Of a DNA stretch of 64,000 nucleotides, positions 47,704 to 57,471 are shown in pieces. The notes beneath the pieces were generated by a model. It saw nothing but the letters and a program-made list of their open reading frames with translations. It did no database searches and was not told the origin of the DNA. The DNA comes from Burkholderia cenocepacia (GTDB taxonomy: Bacteria; Pseudomonadota; Gammaproteobacteria; Burkholderiales; Burkholderiaceae), in the NCBI RefSeq assembly GCF_014211915.1, contig NZ_CP060039.1:2604001-2668000 (forward strand), written 5' to 3'. The translations under genes were made by a program, and so were the position numbers. The first letter of the stretch is position 1. Each line of letters starts with the position of its first letter.

Positions 47704-48876
47704 TCAGCGGCCGTCGACGGCCTGCGGGTCGGCTGCGGTGTTGGCCGCCGTGCTGGCGGCGGGCGACCGCGCGTGCGGCCGTTCGGGATTCGGTGCATCC
47801 GGCGCGGATTCGTGCGGATACAGTTCCATCCGGCTGCGCGGCAGGCATTGCGGATAGCGGTGCTGCAGATATGCGATCAGCCCTTCGCGCACGCGGCAGC
47901 GCAGATCCCAGCACGACGACGAATCGGCCGCGCTGACGAGCGCGCGCAACTGCATCGTGCGCTCCGTCGCATCAGTCACCTGCAGCACCTGCACGCGACC
48001 GTCCCACTCGGGCGCGGCGTGGACGAGCCGCGCGAGTTCCTCTCGCAGCGGCGCGAGCGGCGTCCGGTAATCGACCGACAGGTAGACGGTGCCGATGATC
48101 TCCGCGCTGCTGCGCGTCCAGTTCGTGAACGGGTTCTCGATGATCCACTGCAGTGGCACGACGAGGCGCCGCTGGTCCCACAGCCGCACCGACACGAACG
48201 AGCCGGTGATTTCCTCGATGCGCCCCCACTCGCCCTGGATCACGACCACGTCGTCGAGCCGGATCGGCTGCGTGAGCGCGATCTGCAACCCGGCGATCAG
48301 GTTGCCGAGCACCGGCCGCGCGGCGATACCGGCGACCAGCCCTGCCACACCGGCCGATGCCAGCAGGCTCGCGCCGACCTGGCGCACGTTGGGGAACGTC
48401 ATCAGCGCGGCGCCGGTGCCGATGATCACGATCAGCACCATCACGGTTCGCACGAGCACCTTGGCCTGTGTATGGACGCGCCGTGCCTGAAGGTTGTCGG
48501 CCGTGTCGATCGGATGGGCCTGGATGATCGCGTCGCCGACGCCGGCCGCGAGCCGTACCAGCAGCCACGTGAGCGACACGATCGAGCCGACCGCGGCCGC
48601 GGTGCGCATGCCGCGCACGAACGACATGCCGTCGTCCGCCTGGACCCACACGAATTCGAGCGCCAGCAGCGCCAGCACGACGAGCGACGGCTTGTCGATG
48701 TAGCGCAGGATCGCACTCATCAGCGGATACGGCTGCGCGATGCGCTTGACGATACGTGCGCCGAGGCGGTGCACGACCGCGACGACCAGTATGACGATGA
48801 CCGACACGCCCAGCGTGCCGAGCCACGAATGCAACGGCGCATCGGCGATGCGCTGCAGTTCCTCGATTGAAATCAT
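47704..48876 (-). CDS. MscS-family mechanosensitive channel
   Basis: The product is 390 residues with about four to five membrane helices (LGTLGVSVIVILVVAVVH; VGSIVSLTWLLVRLAAGV; VLVRTVMVLIVIIGTGAAL; pore helix VGASLLASAGVAGLVAGIAARPVLGN). The beta domain follows with QPIRLDDVVVIQGEWGRIEEI, and a long polar C-terminus ends the protein. It likely opens under membrane tension to release solutes on osmotic downshock. The following AAA ATPase gene may be cotranscribed. Confidence 0.9.
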   Translation of the reverse strand: MISIEELQRIADAPLHSWLGTLGVSVIVILVVAVVHRLGARIVKRIAQPYPLMSAILRYIDKPSLVVLALLALEFVWVQADDGMSFVRGMRTAAAVGSIVSLTWLLVRLAAGVGDAIIQAHPIDTADNLQARRVHTQAKVLVRTVMVLIVIIGTGAALMTFPNVRQVGASLLASAGVAGLVAGIAARPVLGNLIAGLQIALTQPIRLDDVVVIQGEWGRIEEITGSFVSVRLWDQRRLVVPLQWIIENPFTNWTRSSAEIIGTVYLSVDYRTPLAPLREELARLVHAAPEWDGRVQVLQVTDATERTMQLRALVSAADSSSCWDLRCRVREGLIAYLQHRYPQCLPRSRMELYPHESAPDAPNPERPHARSPAASTAANTAADPQAVDGR

Positions 48877-48965
48877 CGGCGCCCTCGAGTGATGAAGCGC
48901 ACAGGCTTCGTCCTGGATGCGTCGGCGACGTCCGGGCCATGCACGCGCCCGGACACGGCGTCAGA

Positions 48966-49322
48966 TCAGTTGCCGTTCCTGCAGGGAAACGCCTTGCCGA
49001 GACCGAGCGACACCGCAGTGCTCGCGTTGTAGTCGGCCAGCTTTGGATTCTCGGCGATGTACTTGCGCACCGCGTCCGTCATCTGTTGCGCCCGGATGTC
49101 GGGCGGCAGGCAGAAGTACTGGCCGACGCGCGGCCCCGTGGTGCCGCCGATCGCATCGATCGTGTTGTAGACGCCGTCGGCGGCGCCTTCGATATAGGCC
49201 GCGCACGACGCCCGCGACTTGACGTCCGTCTTCGCGCACAGCCGGTCGAGATCCGCGCCCGTGAAAGCCGCCGCCGACAACGGCACGGCAAACGCCGCGG
49301 CACAAAACATTGCGCGCAACAT
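48966..49322 (-). CDS. Rap1a/Tai-like immunity-family protein
   Basis: The product is 118 residues with a signal peptide (MLRAMFCAAAFAVPLSAAAF). The mature part has the family spacing of glycine and cysteines: LDRLCAKTD, CAAYIEGAADGVY, FCLPPDIRAQQMTDAVRKYI and ending GLGKAFPCRNGN. Founding members protect against type VI secretion amidase effectors, but many genomes carry copies without effectors, and none is visible here. The start at 49322 is the only one that gives a signal peptide. Confidence 0.72.
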   Translation of the reverse strand: MLRAMFCAAAFAVPLSAAAFTGADLDRLCAKTDVKSRASCAAYIEGAADGVYNTIDAIGGTTGPRVGQYFCLPPDIRAQQMTDAVRKYIAENPKLADYNASTAVSLGLGKAFPCRNGN

Positions 49323-49443
49323 GGTGTTCCTTCTTATGTCAATGCGGCCCGAGACCGCCCGCTGCCTTGGCTGGTGCGGCGCCGGATGCCCGGCGCCGGC
49401 CGGAAGCCGGCCCGGCGGACAGGCGCCGCCGCACCAAAAAACG

Positions 49444-50154
49444 TTATTTTGCACTCTTTTGCGCATCTGCCGGCGTCGCCGCACCGATACGCGTCGTCCG
49501 CTTGCTCAGGATCTCGATCGCGTCCGGCGCGTTGTAGTGCTTCGCGAACTCGAGCGCGGTGATGCCGAGCTGGTTCTTCACCTGCGGATCGGCGCCCTGG
49601 TCGAGCAGCAGCGTGACCGTCGACGCATGGTTGCCGCGCGCGGCCATCATCAGCGGCGTCGTGCCGTTCGGCGATGCGGTGTCGATGTACGCGTCGTGGT
49701 CGAGCAGCACCTTGACGACCGCGTCCTGGCCGTTGGTCGCCGCGTAGTGCAGCGGCGCCCAGCCCTTCTTGCTGACTTCCGCGCCCTTGTCGATCAACAG
49801 CTTGACGAGCCCGAGGTCGCCGTTCAGCGACGCGAGCATCAGCGCGTTTTCGCCGGCCTTGTCTTCCTTCTCGAGATCGACGTTCGGCGTCGTGGCGATC
49901 GCGGCCGCGACCTTGTCGGATTTCTCGCGGGCGGCGATCACAAGGATCGGGTCGCCGTTCGGCGCGAGCGTGTTCGGATCGAGCTTGCCGCTCTTGAGCT
50001 GCTTGCCGATATCGGCGATGTCGTCGAACTTGACGGCCTTGACGATCGCGTCGAGCGACTCGGCATGCGCGCCGGCGGCGGCGAACAGCCCGCTCGCGAC
50101 GAATGCGGCGGCAACGAGTGCGCGTTTGGGCAGATGGTTGGTCGGCTTCGTCAT
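49444..50154 (-). CDS. Exported ankyrin-repeat protein
   Basis: The product is 236 residues. A signal peptide (cleaved after AHA, residue 31) is followed by a run of about four to five ankyrin repeats (residues 60-215: GENALMLASLNGDLGLVKLLIDKGA, WAPLHYAATNGQDAVVKVLL, GTTPLMMAARGNHASTVTLLLDQGA, LGITALEFAKHYNAPDAIEIL). Likely a periplasmic protein-binding scaffold; the partner is unknown. It follows tatD by 43 bases. Confidence 0.85.
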   Translation of the reverse strand: MTKPTNHLPKRALVAAAFVASGLFAAAGAHAESLDAIVKAVKFDDIADIGKQLKSGKLDPNTLAPNGDPILVIAAREKSDKVAAAIATTPNVDLEKEDKAGENALMLASLNGDLGLVKLLIDKGAEVSKKGWAPLHYAATNGQDAVVKVLLDHDAYIDTASPNGTTPLMMAARGNHASTVTLLLDQGADPQVKNQLGITALEFAKHYNAPDAIEILSKRTTRIGAATPADAQKSAK

Positions 50155-50197
50155 TGTTGTGGGCTCCTTCCCTGGGTTGTCGGCTGCGCGCCCGTCG

Positions 50198-50977
50198 TTA
50201 GCGGGCGATCTTGAACAGCCGGAAAAAGTTCTGCGTCGTCGCATCGGCGAGCGCCTCGACGGCGACACCGCGCTCGGATGCGATAAAGCGTCCGACATGG
50301 CTGACGTACGCAGGTTCATTCGGCTTGCCGCGATACGGCACCGGCGCGAGGTACGGCGAGTCGGTCTCGATCAGCAGCCGGTCGAGCGGCACGCGCCGCG
50401 CGACGTCCTGCACGTCGGTCGCGTTCTTGAACGTGACGATGCCCGACAGCGAGATATGGAAGTTCTGCGCGAGCGCCTGCTCGGCGACCGGCCACGGCTC
50501 GGTGAAGCAGTGCATCACGCCGCCCGGCACGTCCGCGCGCTCCTCGGCCATGATCCGCAGCGTGTCCTCCGACGACGAACGCGTGTGGATGATCAGCGGC
50601 TTCATCGTCGCGGTCGCCGCGCGAATGTGCGTGCGAAAACGTTCGCGCTGCCATTCCATGTCGGCGATCGAGCGCCCTTCGAGGCGATAGTAGTCGAGGC
50701 CGGTTTCGCCGATCGCGACGACCTTCGGGTGCGCGGCCAGCTCGACCAGCTCCGCGAGCGTCGGCTCGCGCATGTCCTCGTGATCGGGATGCACGCCGAC
50801 CGATGCGTACACGTTGTCGTGCGCTTCGGCGATCGCGAGCACGTCGGGCAGCGTCTCGAGATCGACCGACACGCACAGCGCATGCGTGACGTCGTGCTCG
50901 CGCATGTTCTCGAGAACGGCCGGCAGGCGGTCGGCCAGGCCCTTGAAATTGATGTGGCAGTGAGAGTCGACGAACAT
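50198..50977 (-). CDS. tatD: TatD family metal-dependent DNase
   Basis: The product is 259 residues. Metal-binding FVDSHCHINF (H6, H8), GETGLDYYRLEG (Glu), LIIHTRSSSEDTLRIM (His) and TDSPYLAPVPYRGKPNEP (Asp) are all present, so the enzyme looks intact. It lies downstream of holB, a common arrangement (mltG-tmk-holB-tatD). The start at 50977 matches the family N-terminus; 40 extra upstream codons are rejected. The 141-base gap before it holds nothing clear. Confidence 0.9.
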   Translation of the reverse strand: MFVDSHCHINFKGLADRLPAVLENMREHDVTHALCVSVDLETLPDVLAIAEAHDNVYASVGVHPDHEDMREPTLAELVELAAHPKVVAIGETGLDYYRLEGRSIADMEWQRERFRTHIRAATATMKPLIIHTRSSSEDTLRIMAEERADVPGGVMHCFTEPWPVAEQALAQNFHISLSGIVTFKNATDVQDVARRVPLDRLLIETDSPYLAPVPYRGKPNEPAYVSHVGRFIASERGVAVEALADATTQNFFRLFKIAR

Positions 50978-51118
50978 CGTGTTTCCTGAATACGTGAGAC
51001 GGGCGCTCATGCGCCCGCCGGCATGCGGCACCGGGCAAGGTGGGCGGGCCGGCCGGCCACGGTCGCGCCCCCGCGTGATCCGCTCATCGTTTCGCAACCC
51101 ATCGGAAACAATGCCGGA

Positions 51119-52147
51119 TCAAGCGAATATTTCCCGATATCCGAGAAACAATTCCTCGAATACGAGCCGCGCGTTGAGCGGATGGTTCTCGACCGTCCGC
51201 TGCCGCGTCACGGCTTTCATGAAGCGCGCGAATGCGTTCGCGTCGACCGCTTCCGCGCAGCGCGCCAGGGCCGCCGCGTGCGTCGGGAAGTAGCGCGGCG
51301 CGCCGGCCATCCGCTGCGCGAGCAGATCGTACAGCCAGCGCTGCAGCCAGCCGAGCACCAGCGGCACCGGCAGCTTCTGCAGCGTCTCGCCGCAGGCGAA
51401 CGGATCGCAGGCCGCACCGGCGGCCAGTTGCCCGAGCGTGTAGTCGCGCAGCGGGCGGTTCTCGTCGCTCGCGAGCGCCAGCGCGGCGAGCGGCGCGCCA
51501 CCGGCTTCGGCGAGCAGCGCGCTGGCGTGGTCGACGCCCTGCGCCGCGAGCCACGCGGCGGCGGCCTCCGGCGCCGGCACCGTCATCGGCCACTGGCGGC
51601 AGCGGCTGATGATCGTCGGCAACAGGCGGTCGATGCGCGCCGACACGAGCAGGAACACGACGCCGGCCGGCGGCTCCTCCAGCGTTTTCAGCAACGCGTT
51701 CGACGCGGCGACGTTGAGCGCCTCGGCCGGATACAGCACGACGACGCGCGCGCCGCCGCGGTGCGAACCGACCCCGCAGAAGTCCAGCAGCGCGCGCACC
51801 TGCTCGATCTTGATTTCCTTGCTCGGCGCACGGGTCTTCTTGCCGCCTTCGTCCGCGTCGGCCGGCTTCGCGTCGTCCGCCGCGCCCCGCGCCTCACCCG
51901 CCAGCGCCTCGGGCAGCACGATCCGGTAATCGGGATGGTTGCCCTGCGAGAACCAGTTGCAGGCCGCGCAGGTGCCGCACGGCTCGCCGTTCGGCTGCGG
52001 CGATTCGCACAGGAAACCCTGCGCGAGATGCTGCGCGAACTGCAGCTTGCCGATCCCGGCCTGACCGTGCAGCAGCAGCGCATGCGGCCATTGCGCGCGC
52101 AGTTGCTGCAGGCGGTTCCAGTCGTCGGTTTGCCACGGATAGATCAT
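51119..52147 (-). CDS. holB: DNA polymerase III delta-prime subunit
   Basis: The product is 342 residues. The clamp-loader AAA+ domain has GQAGIGKLQFAQ (degenerate P-loop), the zinc module CGTCAACNWFSQGNHPDY with an upstream Cys, and the SRC motif TIISRCRQWPM. An acidic/Ala-rich insert (near residues 85-110, DDAKPADADEGGKK) is lineage-specific. It is part of the gamma complex that loads the beta clamp. It follows tmk after 18 bases. Confidence 0.93.
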   Translation of the reverse strand: MIYPWQTDDWNRLQQLRAQWPHALLLHGQAGIGKLQFAQHLAQGFLCESPQPNGEPCGTCAACNWFSQGNHPDYRIVLPEALAGEARGAADDAKPADADEGGKKTRAPSKEIKIEQVRALLDFCGVGSHRGGARVVVLYPAEALNVAASNALLKTLEEPPAGVVFLLVSARIDRLLPTIISRCRQWPMTVPAPEAAAAWLAAQGVDHASALLAEAGGAPLAALALASDENRPLRDYTLGQLAAGAACDPFACGETLQKLPVPLVLGWLQRWLYDLLAQRMAGAPRYFPTHAAALARCAEAVDANAFARFMKAVTRQRTVENHPLNARLVFEELFLGYREIFA

Positions 52148-52165
52148 GTGGTGCGTTCCTTGCGG

Positions 52166-52786
52166 TTACAGCGCGGCGAGCACGCGTTCGAGCTGCTGGC
52201 GGATCTCGGGAATCGATCGCGTCGCGTCGACGATCGCGAAGCGGTGCGGCGCCTCTTCCGCTCGCCGCAGGTATTCGGCCCGTGTACGCGAGAAGAACGC
52301 GTCGGACTCGCTTTCGAACTTGTCGGGCATGCGCGCGGCGCCGCGGCGCTCGCTCGCGACTTGCGGCGCGACGTCGAACAGCACCGTGAGGTCGGGCTGG
52401 AACCCGCCCTGCACCCAGCGCTCGAGCGTCTCGAGCTTGTCGCGCGGCAGCCCGCGGCCGCCGCCCTGGTACGCGAACGTCGCGTCGGTGAAGCGGTCGG
52501 ACACGACCCAGTCGCCGCGCGCGAGCGCCGGCTCGATCACGAGCGCGAGGTGCTCGCGCCGCGCGGCGAACATCAGCAGCGCTTCCGTTTCGAGATCCAT
52601 CGGCTGGTTCAGCAGGATTTCGCGCAGTTTCTCGCCGAGCTGCGTGCCGCCCGGCTCGCGGGTGACGACCACTTGCCGGCCGGCCGCCGCCAGCCGGCCC
52701 TGGAGACGTTCGCAGAACCATTGCAGGTGGGTGGTCTTCCCCGCCCCGTCGATGCCTTCGAACGTGATGAATTTACCGCTCGCCAT
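52166..52786 (-). CDS. tmk: Thymidylate kinase
   Basis: The product is 206 residues: P-loop [30 protein letters not shown], lid and substrate region [19 protein letters not shown], all typical. It phosphorylates dTMP to dTDP. The ATG overlaps the mltG stop by one base (TAATG), so translation is coupled. Confidence 0.97.
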   Translation of the reverse strand: MASGKFITFEGIDGAGKTTHLQWFCERLQGRLAAAGRQVVVTREPGGTQLGEKLREILLNQPMDLETEALLMFAARREHLALVIEPALARGDWVVSDRFTDATFAYQGGGRGLPRDKLETLERWVQGGFQPDLTVLFDVAPQVASERRGAARMPDKFESESDAFFSRTRAEYLRRAEEAPHRFAIVDATRSIPEIRQQLERVLAAL

Positions 52787-53805
52787 TATTGACCTCGTAT
52801 GTATTTATCCACGGCCTTGTTGTGGTCGCCGAGCGTGTCCGAGAACACGCTCGTGCCGTCGCCCTTCGCGACGAAATAGAGCGCGCTCGTCGGGGCCGGA
52901 TTGATCGCCGCCTGCAGCGCGGCGACACCCGGCAACGCGATCGGCGTGGGCGGCAGCCCGCGTCGGGTGTAGGTATTGTAAGGAGTGTCGGCCTGCAGGT
53001 CGCGCTTGCGCAGCCGGCCGTCGTACGCGTCGCCGAGCCCGTAGATCACCGACGGATCGGTCTGCAGCGGCATGCCGATGCGCAGCCGGTTCGCGAACAC
53101 GGCCGCGACGAACGCGCGGTCGGCCGCGTGGCCGGTTTCCTTCTCGACGATCGACGCGATCGTCAGCATTTCGTAAGGCGTCTTGTACGGCAGCCCCGGC
53201 GTGCGCGCGGCCCACGCCTCGTCGATGCGCGTCTGCATCAGGCGGTACGCGCGCCGGTAGATGTTCAGGTCGCTCGTGCCCTTGTCGAACAAGTAGGTAT
53301 CGGGGAAGAACAGCCCCTCGCCGCTGCCGCGCTGCACGGCGCCGTCCGACGCGCCGATCGCGCGCAGCAGCTCGGCGTCGCTCATGCCGGCCGTCGCGTG
53401 CGCCAGATCGGGGTTCGCGTCGAGCTCGGCGCGCATCCGCTTGAAGGTCCAGCCCTCGATGACCGTCGCGACGTACTCGTTCACGTCGCCGCGCGCGATC
53501 TTCTGCAGCACGTCGTACGGCGTGATGCCGGTCTTGAATTCGTAGTTGCCCGATTTGAGCCGGCTCGACAGCCCGAGCACGCGCGTCATCGCGACGAACG
53601 CGAACGGCTCGACCGGCACGCCGCCGCGCTTGAGCTGCAGCGCGACGCTCTTCACGCTGCTGCGCGGCTTGATCGTGACGTCGAGCGATGCCGAGCCCAG
53701 CAACAGCGGCCGGGTTGCCCAGTAATACCCGCCGCCCGCGCCGGCAGCGGCCACGACGACGGCCAGCGCCACGATCGTCGCGGCGCATTTCTTCAGTAGG
53801 GACAT
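52786..53805 (-). CDS. mltG: Endolytic murein transglycosylase MltG
   Basis: The product is 339 residues. One N-terminal membrane helix ([21 protein letters not shown]) anchors a periplasmic YceG domain: [24 protein letters not shown], and the catalytic Glu in ASIVEKETG (E221; E218 in E. coli), then [12 protein letters not shown] and [14 protein letters not shown]. It cuts nascent glycan strands and sets their length. It is the first gene of mltG-tmk-holB(-tatD), divergent from ygfZ across 77 bases. Confidence 0.95.
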   Translation of the reverse strand: MSLLKKCAATIVALAVVVAAAGAGGGYYWATRPLLLGSASLDVTIKPRSSVKSVALQLKRGGVPVEPFAFVAMTRVLGLSSRLKSGNYEFKTGITPYDVLQKIARGDVNEYVATVIEGWTFKRMRAELDANPDLAHATAGMSDAELLRAIGASDGAVQRGSGEGLFFPDTYLFDKGTSDLNIYRRAYRLMQTRIDEAWAARTPGLPYKTPYEMLTIASIVEKETGHAADRAFVAAVFANRLRIGMPLQTDPSVIYGLGDAYDGRLRKRDLQADTPYNTYTRRGLPPTPIALPGVAALQAAINPAPTSALYFVAKGDGTSVFSDTLGDHNKAVDKYIRGQ

Positions 53806-53882
53806 GGAAACGTGACTCAGGTAAGACCCATATAATACTTGCTCGCCTCCGTCAAAGTCAGGGTTGACTGTTCCCTCATTCC

Positions 53883-54917
53883 ATGAGCACACCGTTCGCT
53901 TCACCGGCTGCCCAGGCCGCATCTGCCTCGCTCCCCGTTTTCCCCCGCCCGTCCGCCGCCGATTTCGATGCGCCGGCCGCCTGCATGCCGCTGCCGCAGT
54001 TCGGCGTGATCGACGTGGCCGGCGACGATGCCGCGACGTTCCTGCATAGCCAGCTCACCAACGACATCGAGCATCTCGATGCCGGCAGCGCCCGGCTGTC
54101 CGGGTACTGCTCGCCGAAGGGCCGCCTGCTCGCGTCGTTCCTCACGTGGCGCGCCGGCCACGATGTGCGCCTGCTCGTGTCGAAGGACGTGCAGCCGGCC
54201 GTGCAGAAGCGGCTGTCGATGTTCGTGCTGCGCGCGAAGGCGAAGCTGACGGACGCGAGCGACACGCTCGCGGTGGCCGGCTTCGCGGGCGACGTGCGCG
54301 ACGCGCTGTCCGGCATCTTCGATGCGCTGCCCGACGGCGTGCACGTGAAGGTCGACGGCCCGGCCGGCGCGCTGATCCGCGTGCCCGATGCGGCTGGCCG
54401 CAAGCGCTATCTGTGGATCGGCCCGCGCGCCGAGGTCGACGCGCGCCTCGCCGCGCTGGCCGGCACGCTGCCGATCGTGTCGCCCGCCGTGTGGGACTGG
54501 CTCGACGTGCGCGCGGGCGAGCCGCGCATCACGCAGCCGGCCGTCGAACAGTTCGTGCCGCAAATGGTCAACTTCGACGTGATCGGTGCCGTTAACTTCA
54601 GGAAAGGGTGCTACCCGGGCCAGGAAGTGGTGGCGCGCAGTCAATACCGCGGCACGATCAAGCGCCGCACCGCGCTCGCGCACGTCGCAGGCGAAACCGA
54701 TAACGTGCATGCCGGCGTCGAGTTGTTCCACAGCGACGACCCGGGCCAGCCGTGCGGGATGATCGTCAACGCGGCGGCCGCGCCGGCGGGCGGCGTCGAC
54801 GCGCTCGTCGAGATCAAGCTCGCCGCGCTCGATGGCGGCACGGTGCACCTCGGTTCGGCCGACGGCCCGGCGCTCGCGTTCGACGCGCTGCCGTACGCGT
54901 GGCCGACCGAAGCCTGA
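53883..54917 (+). CDS. ygfZ: Folate-binding protein YgfZ (Fe-S cluster repair)
   Basis: The product is 344 residues. It has the aminomethyltransferase-like fold (FGVIDVAGDDAATFLHSQLTND, LSGYCSPKGRLLASF) and the invariant motif FRKGCYPGQEVVARSQYRGTIKR with the essential Cys. It works with folate to maintain certain Fe-S enzymes. It is divergent from mltG. AATCCATG-type leader without a clear Shine-Dalgarno precedes the ATG, but the N-terminus fits the family. Confidence 0.92.
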   Translation: MSTPFASPAAQAASASLPVFPRPSAADFDAPAACMPLPQFGVIDVAGDDAATFLHSQLTNDIEHLDAGSARLSGYCSPKGRLLASFLTWRAGHDVRLLVSKDVQPAVQKRLSMFVLRAKAKLTDASDTLAVAGFAGDVRDALSGIFDALPDGVHVKVDGPAGALIRVPDAAGRKRYLWIGPRAEVDARLAALAGTLPIVSPAVWDWLDVRAGEPRITQPAVEQFVPQMVNFDVIGAVNFRKGCYPGQEVVARSQYRGTIKRRTALAHVAGETDNVHAGVELFHSDDPGQPCGMIVNAAAAPAGGVDALVEIKLAALDGGTVHLGSADGPALAFDALPYAWPTEA

Positions 54918-54993
54918 TGCACTGACAATCCGTTCGGGCGCCGGTTCGCGAGTCGCAGCCGGCGCCCGACGTTTCCTGCGAGAGATTCGCCCG

Positions 54994-55839
54994 ATGTGTC
55001 TGATTGCCTTCGACTGGCAGCCCGATGCCGCCGCCGGTCCCGTCTTTACCCTCGTCGCGAATCGTGACGAGTTCTTTCGCCGGACCAGCGCGCCGCTCTC
55101 GTGGTGGGAGGACGTGCCGGGCGTACTCGCCGGCCGCGATCTCGAAGCGGGCGGCACGTGGCTCGGCGTATCGCGCGACGGCCGTTTCGCCGCGCTGACC
55201 AACTACCGCGCGCCGTTCGACATCCGCGCGGGCGCACCGACCCGCGGCAAGCTGGTCTCCGACTTTCTCGGCGGCACGCCTGTCGCGCCGCTCGACTATC
55301 TCGCGCAGCTCGCCGAGCATGCGGCCGTGTACAACGGCTTCAACCTGCTCGTCGGCGACTGGCGCCGGCGCGAACTCGCGTGGTTCTGCAACCGCGCCCC
55401 CGAGGGCGAAAGCCGTGTCGCCGCGCCCGTGGCGATCGCGCCGGGCGTGCATGCGCTGTCGAATGCACGGCTCGATACGCCCTGGCCGAAAGTGGTGCGC
55501 AAGCGCGCGGAGCTCGGCACGCTGCTGACCGACAATCCGACCCCGTCGCTTGACGAACTGATCGCGCTGCTGCGCGACCCGCACGTCGCGGACGACGATG
55601 CACTGCCGCACACGGGCATTCCGATCGAGCGCGAGCGCGCGTTGTCGGCCGCGTTCATCGAGACGCCCGAATACGGCACGCGCGGCACCACCGCGCTGCG
55701 CGTCACGATGAAGGAAGGCGTGCGGCTGACGGTGGAGGTCAAGGAGCGCAGCGACGACGACGGCTCGCACCGCACCGTCCGCCCGGGCGCGTTCGAGCGC
55801 GCGTTCACGTTCGATATCGACGCGGCGCGGCCACGCTGA
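54994..55839 (+). CDS. NRDE (TANGO2) family protein
   Basis: The product is 281 residues. It starts MCLIAFDWQ, and the name-giving NRDE motif is in LVANRDEFFRRTSAPLSWW; AGRDLEAGGTWLGVSRDGRFAALTNYR is the second signature. The conserved Cys at position 2 suggests an N-terminal-nucleophile-like fold. TANGO2 relatives are linked to haem and lipid handling, and the bacterial role is open. GCGAGAG lies before the ATG. It follows ygfZ by 76 bases. Confidence 0.88.
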   Translation: MCLIAFDWQPDAAAGPVFTLVANRDEFFRRTSAPLSWWEDVPGVLAGRDLEAGGTWLGVSRDGRFAALTNYRAPFDIRAGAPTRGKLVSDFLGGTPVAPLDYLAQLAEHAAVYNGFNLLVGDWRRRELAWFCNRAPEGESRVAAPVAIAPGVHALSNARLDTPWPKVVRKRAELGTLLTDNPTPSLDELIALLRDPHVADDDALPHTGIPIERERALSAAFIETPEYGTRGTTALRVTMKEGVRLTVEVKERSDDDGSHRTVRPGAFERAFTFDIDAARPR

Positions 55840-55855
55840 ACGCACGCGGTGCGCG

Positions 55856-56302
55856 CTACGGCGCGCGCGTCATCTCGACGTGCGGCACGCCGGCTTCGAC
55901 GAACGGTTCGCCGACCGCCGCGAAGCCGTGCCGTAGATAGAACGACACCGCCGAATCCTGTGCGTACAGCCGCACGACGGCTTCGCCGCGGCGGCGCGCG
56001 GCGTCCAGTAGCGCATTCAGCACGGCCGACCCGACGCCCTGCCCGCGCATGTCGGCCAGCACCGCAACGCGGCCGATCGTGCCGGACGGCAGCAGCCGCC
56101 CCGTCGCGACCGCGCGGCGCACCCCGGTCGCCGCGTCGGTCCGGTAAGCGACCGCATGCAGCGACAGCGGATCGTCGTCGTCGAGCTCCCATTCCGGCGG
56201 AATCTGCTGCTCGCGCACGAACACCGCGTCGCGGATGCGTGCAGCGTCGCCGCCCAGTACCGTCCAGTCGCCCGTTTCCACCCCGCCCGCGCCATTCGTC
56301 AT
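55856..56302 (-). CDS. GNAT N-acetyltransferase (ElaA/YjcF-like)
   Basis: The product is 148 residues. The GNAT core is visible: RIRDAVFVREQQIPPEWELD, ATGRLLPSGTIGRVAVLADMRGQGVGSAVLNAL (acetyl-CoA binding) and LYAQDSAVSFYLRHGFAAVG. The start at 56302 is preferred because GGGAGG lies six bases upstream; a Met two codons earlier would abut that site. The substrate is unknown. Confidence 0.85.
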   Translation of the reverse strand: MTNGAGGVETGDWTVLGGDAARIRDAVFVREQQIPPEWELDDDDPLSLHAVAYRTDAATGVRRAVATGRLLPSGTIGRVAVLADMRGQGVGSAVLNALLDAARRRGEAVVRLYAQDSAVSFYLRHGFAAVGEPFVEAGVPHVEMTRAP

Positions 56303-56343
56303 CGCCATCCTCCCGCGGCGGGTGCGCCTTCGGGCGCTCGCCG

Positions 56344-57303
56344 TCAAACCTCGTCGAATGCAGCCTTCAGCGCCGCGACCGCATCGGCATGCGCGGCCCG
56401 CACCTCCGGCACGTAGCCGCCCATCTTGAAGAATTCGTGGATCATCCCCGGATAGCAGACCAGCGTGACCGCGTTGCCGGCCGCGCGCAACTTGTCCGCG
56501 TACGCGGCACCCTCGTCGCTCAGCGGATCGTATTCGGCCGTCGCGATCCACGCCGGCGCGACACCCGCGAACGACGGCGCATCGCGCGTGCCGTCGAGCG
56601 GCGCGAAACGCCAGTCGTCGCGATCGGCCCGATCACGCACATACTGCGTGAAGAACCACTGGATCGTGTCTTGCGTCAGCAGGTAGCCGCTGGCGAGCCG
56701 CGCGTGCGATTCGGTGTCCTGGTGACCCGTCACGCCCGGATAGATCAGCAGTTGCAGCGCAAGGCGAATGCCCTCGTCGCGCGCGAGCACCGCGCAGACC
56801 GTCGCGAGCGTCCCGCCCGCACTGTCGCCGCCGACCGCCAGCCGCGCGGCGTCGATACCGAACGTGGCGGCTTCGCGATGCAGCCACTGCAATGCGTCGT
56901 CCGCGTCGTTCACCGCGGTCGGAAACCTGTGTTCGGGCGCGAGCCGGTAGCCGACCGACAGCACCGCGCATTGCGCATCGTGCGCGAACATCCGGCACAG
57001 CGCGTCGTGCGTGTCGACGCTGCCGACCGTGAAGCCGCCGCCGTGGTAGTACACGAGCGCGGGCAGCGGCTCCGCCAGGCTCGGCGCGACCGGCAGATAC
57101 AGCCGCGCGCCGATCGTGCGGCCGTCGCGCGTCGGCACCACGCATTCCTCCACCGAATGCATCGGCGCCGGCGCGACGTCGAGGATCGGCGCGCTCTTCT
57201 CGTACGCGGCGCGCGCCTGCTGCGGCGTCTGATGATGATACGACGGACGTTTCGCGCGCTCGATCATGTCGAGCACCTGGGCGATCTTCGGATTCAGCGG
57301 CAT
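56344..57303 (-). CDS. Alpha/beta hydrolase, HSL-type esterase/lipase
   Basis: The product is 319 residues. The HSL signature YYHGGGFTVGSVDTHD (oxyanion hole), nucleophile VGGDSAGGTLA, acid in EYDPLSDEG and His in PGMIHEFFKMGG are all present, so it should be active. It likely hydrolyses short-chain esters. The start is uncertain: 57303 (MPLNPKIAQVL) fits the usual length, while 57360 would add 19 residues; neither has a good ribosome site. Confidence 0.88.
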   Translation of the reverse strand: MPLNPKIAQVLDMIERAKRPSYHHQTPQQARAAYEKSAPILDVAPAPMHSVEECVVPTRDGRTIGARLYLPVAPSLAEPLPALVYYHGGGFTVGSVDTHDALCRMFAHDAQCAVLSVGYRLAPEHRFPTAVNDADDALQWLHREAATFGIDAARLAVGGDSAGGTLATVCAVLARDEGIRLALQLLIYPGVTGHQDTESHARLASGYLLTQDTIQWFFTQYVRDRADRDDWRFAPLDGTRDAPSFAGVAPAWIATAEYDPLSDEGAAYADKLRAAGNAVTLVCYPGMIHEFFKMGGYVPEVRAAHADAVAALKAAFDEV

Positions 57304-57416
57304 CGATGTGGACGGCGCCGACGTGGCGCCGTGAACGGACAAAGCGGACAAGCGTGACATGATGCCACGCGGGGGCCGGACCGGCGCGGCGCACGGTGTG
57401 CCGGCATCCGGGCTGC

Positions 57417-57456
57417 AAAACGGAACGGCCCTGCCTCATCGACGAGACAGGGCCGT
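57417..57456 (-). terminator. Terminator after the PaaI-type thioesterase gene
   Basis: On the minus strand ACGGCCCTGTCTC pairs with GAGGCAGGGCCGT around a six-base loop, followed by TCCGTTTTG. Confidence 0.78.
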
Positions 57457-57471
57457 GCATCGCGGGCGTGT

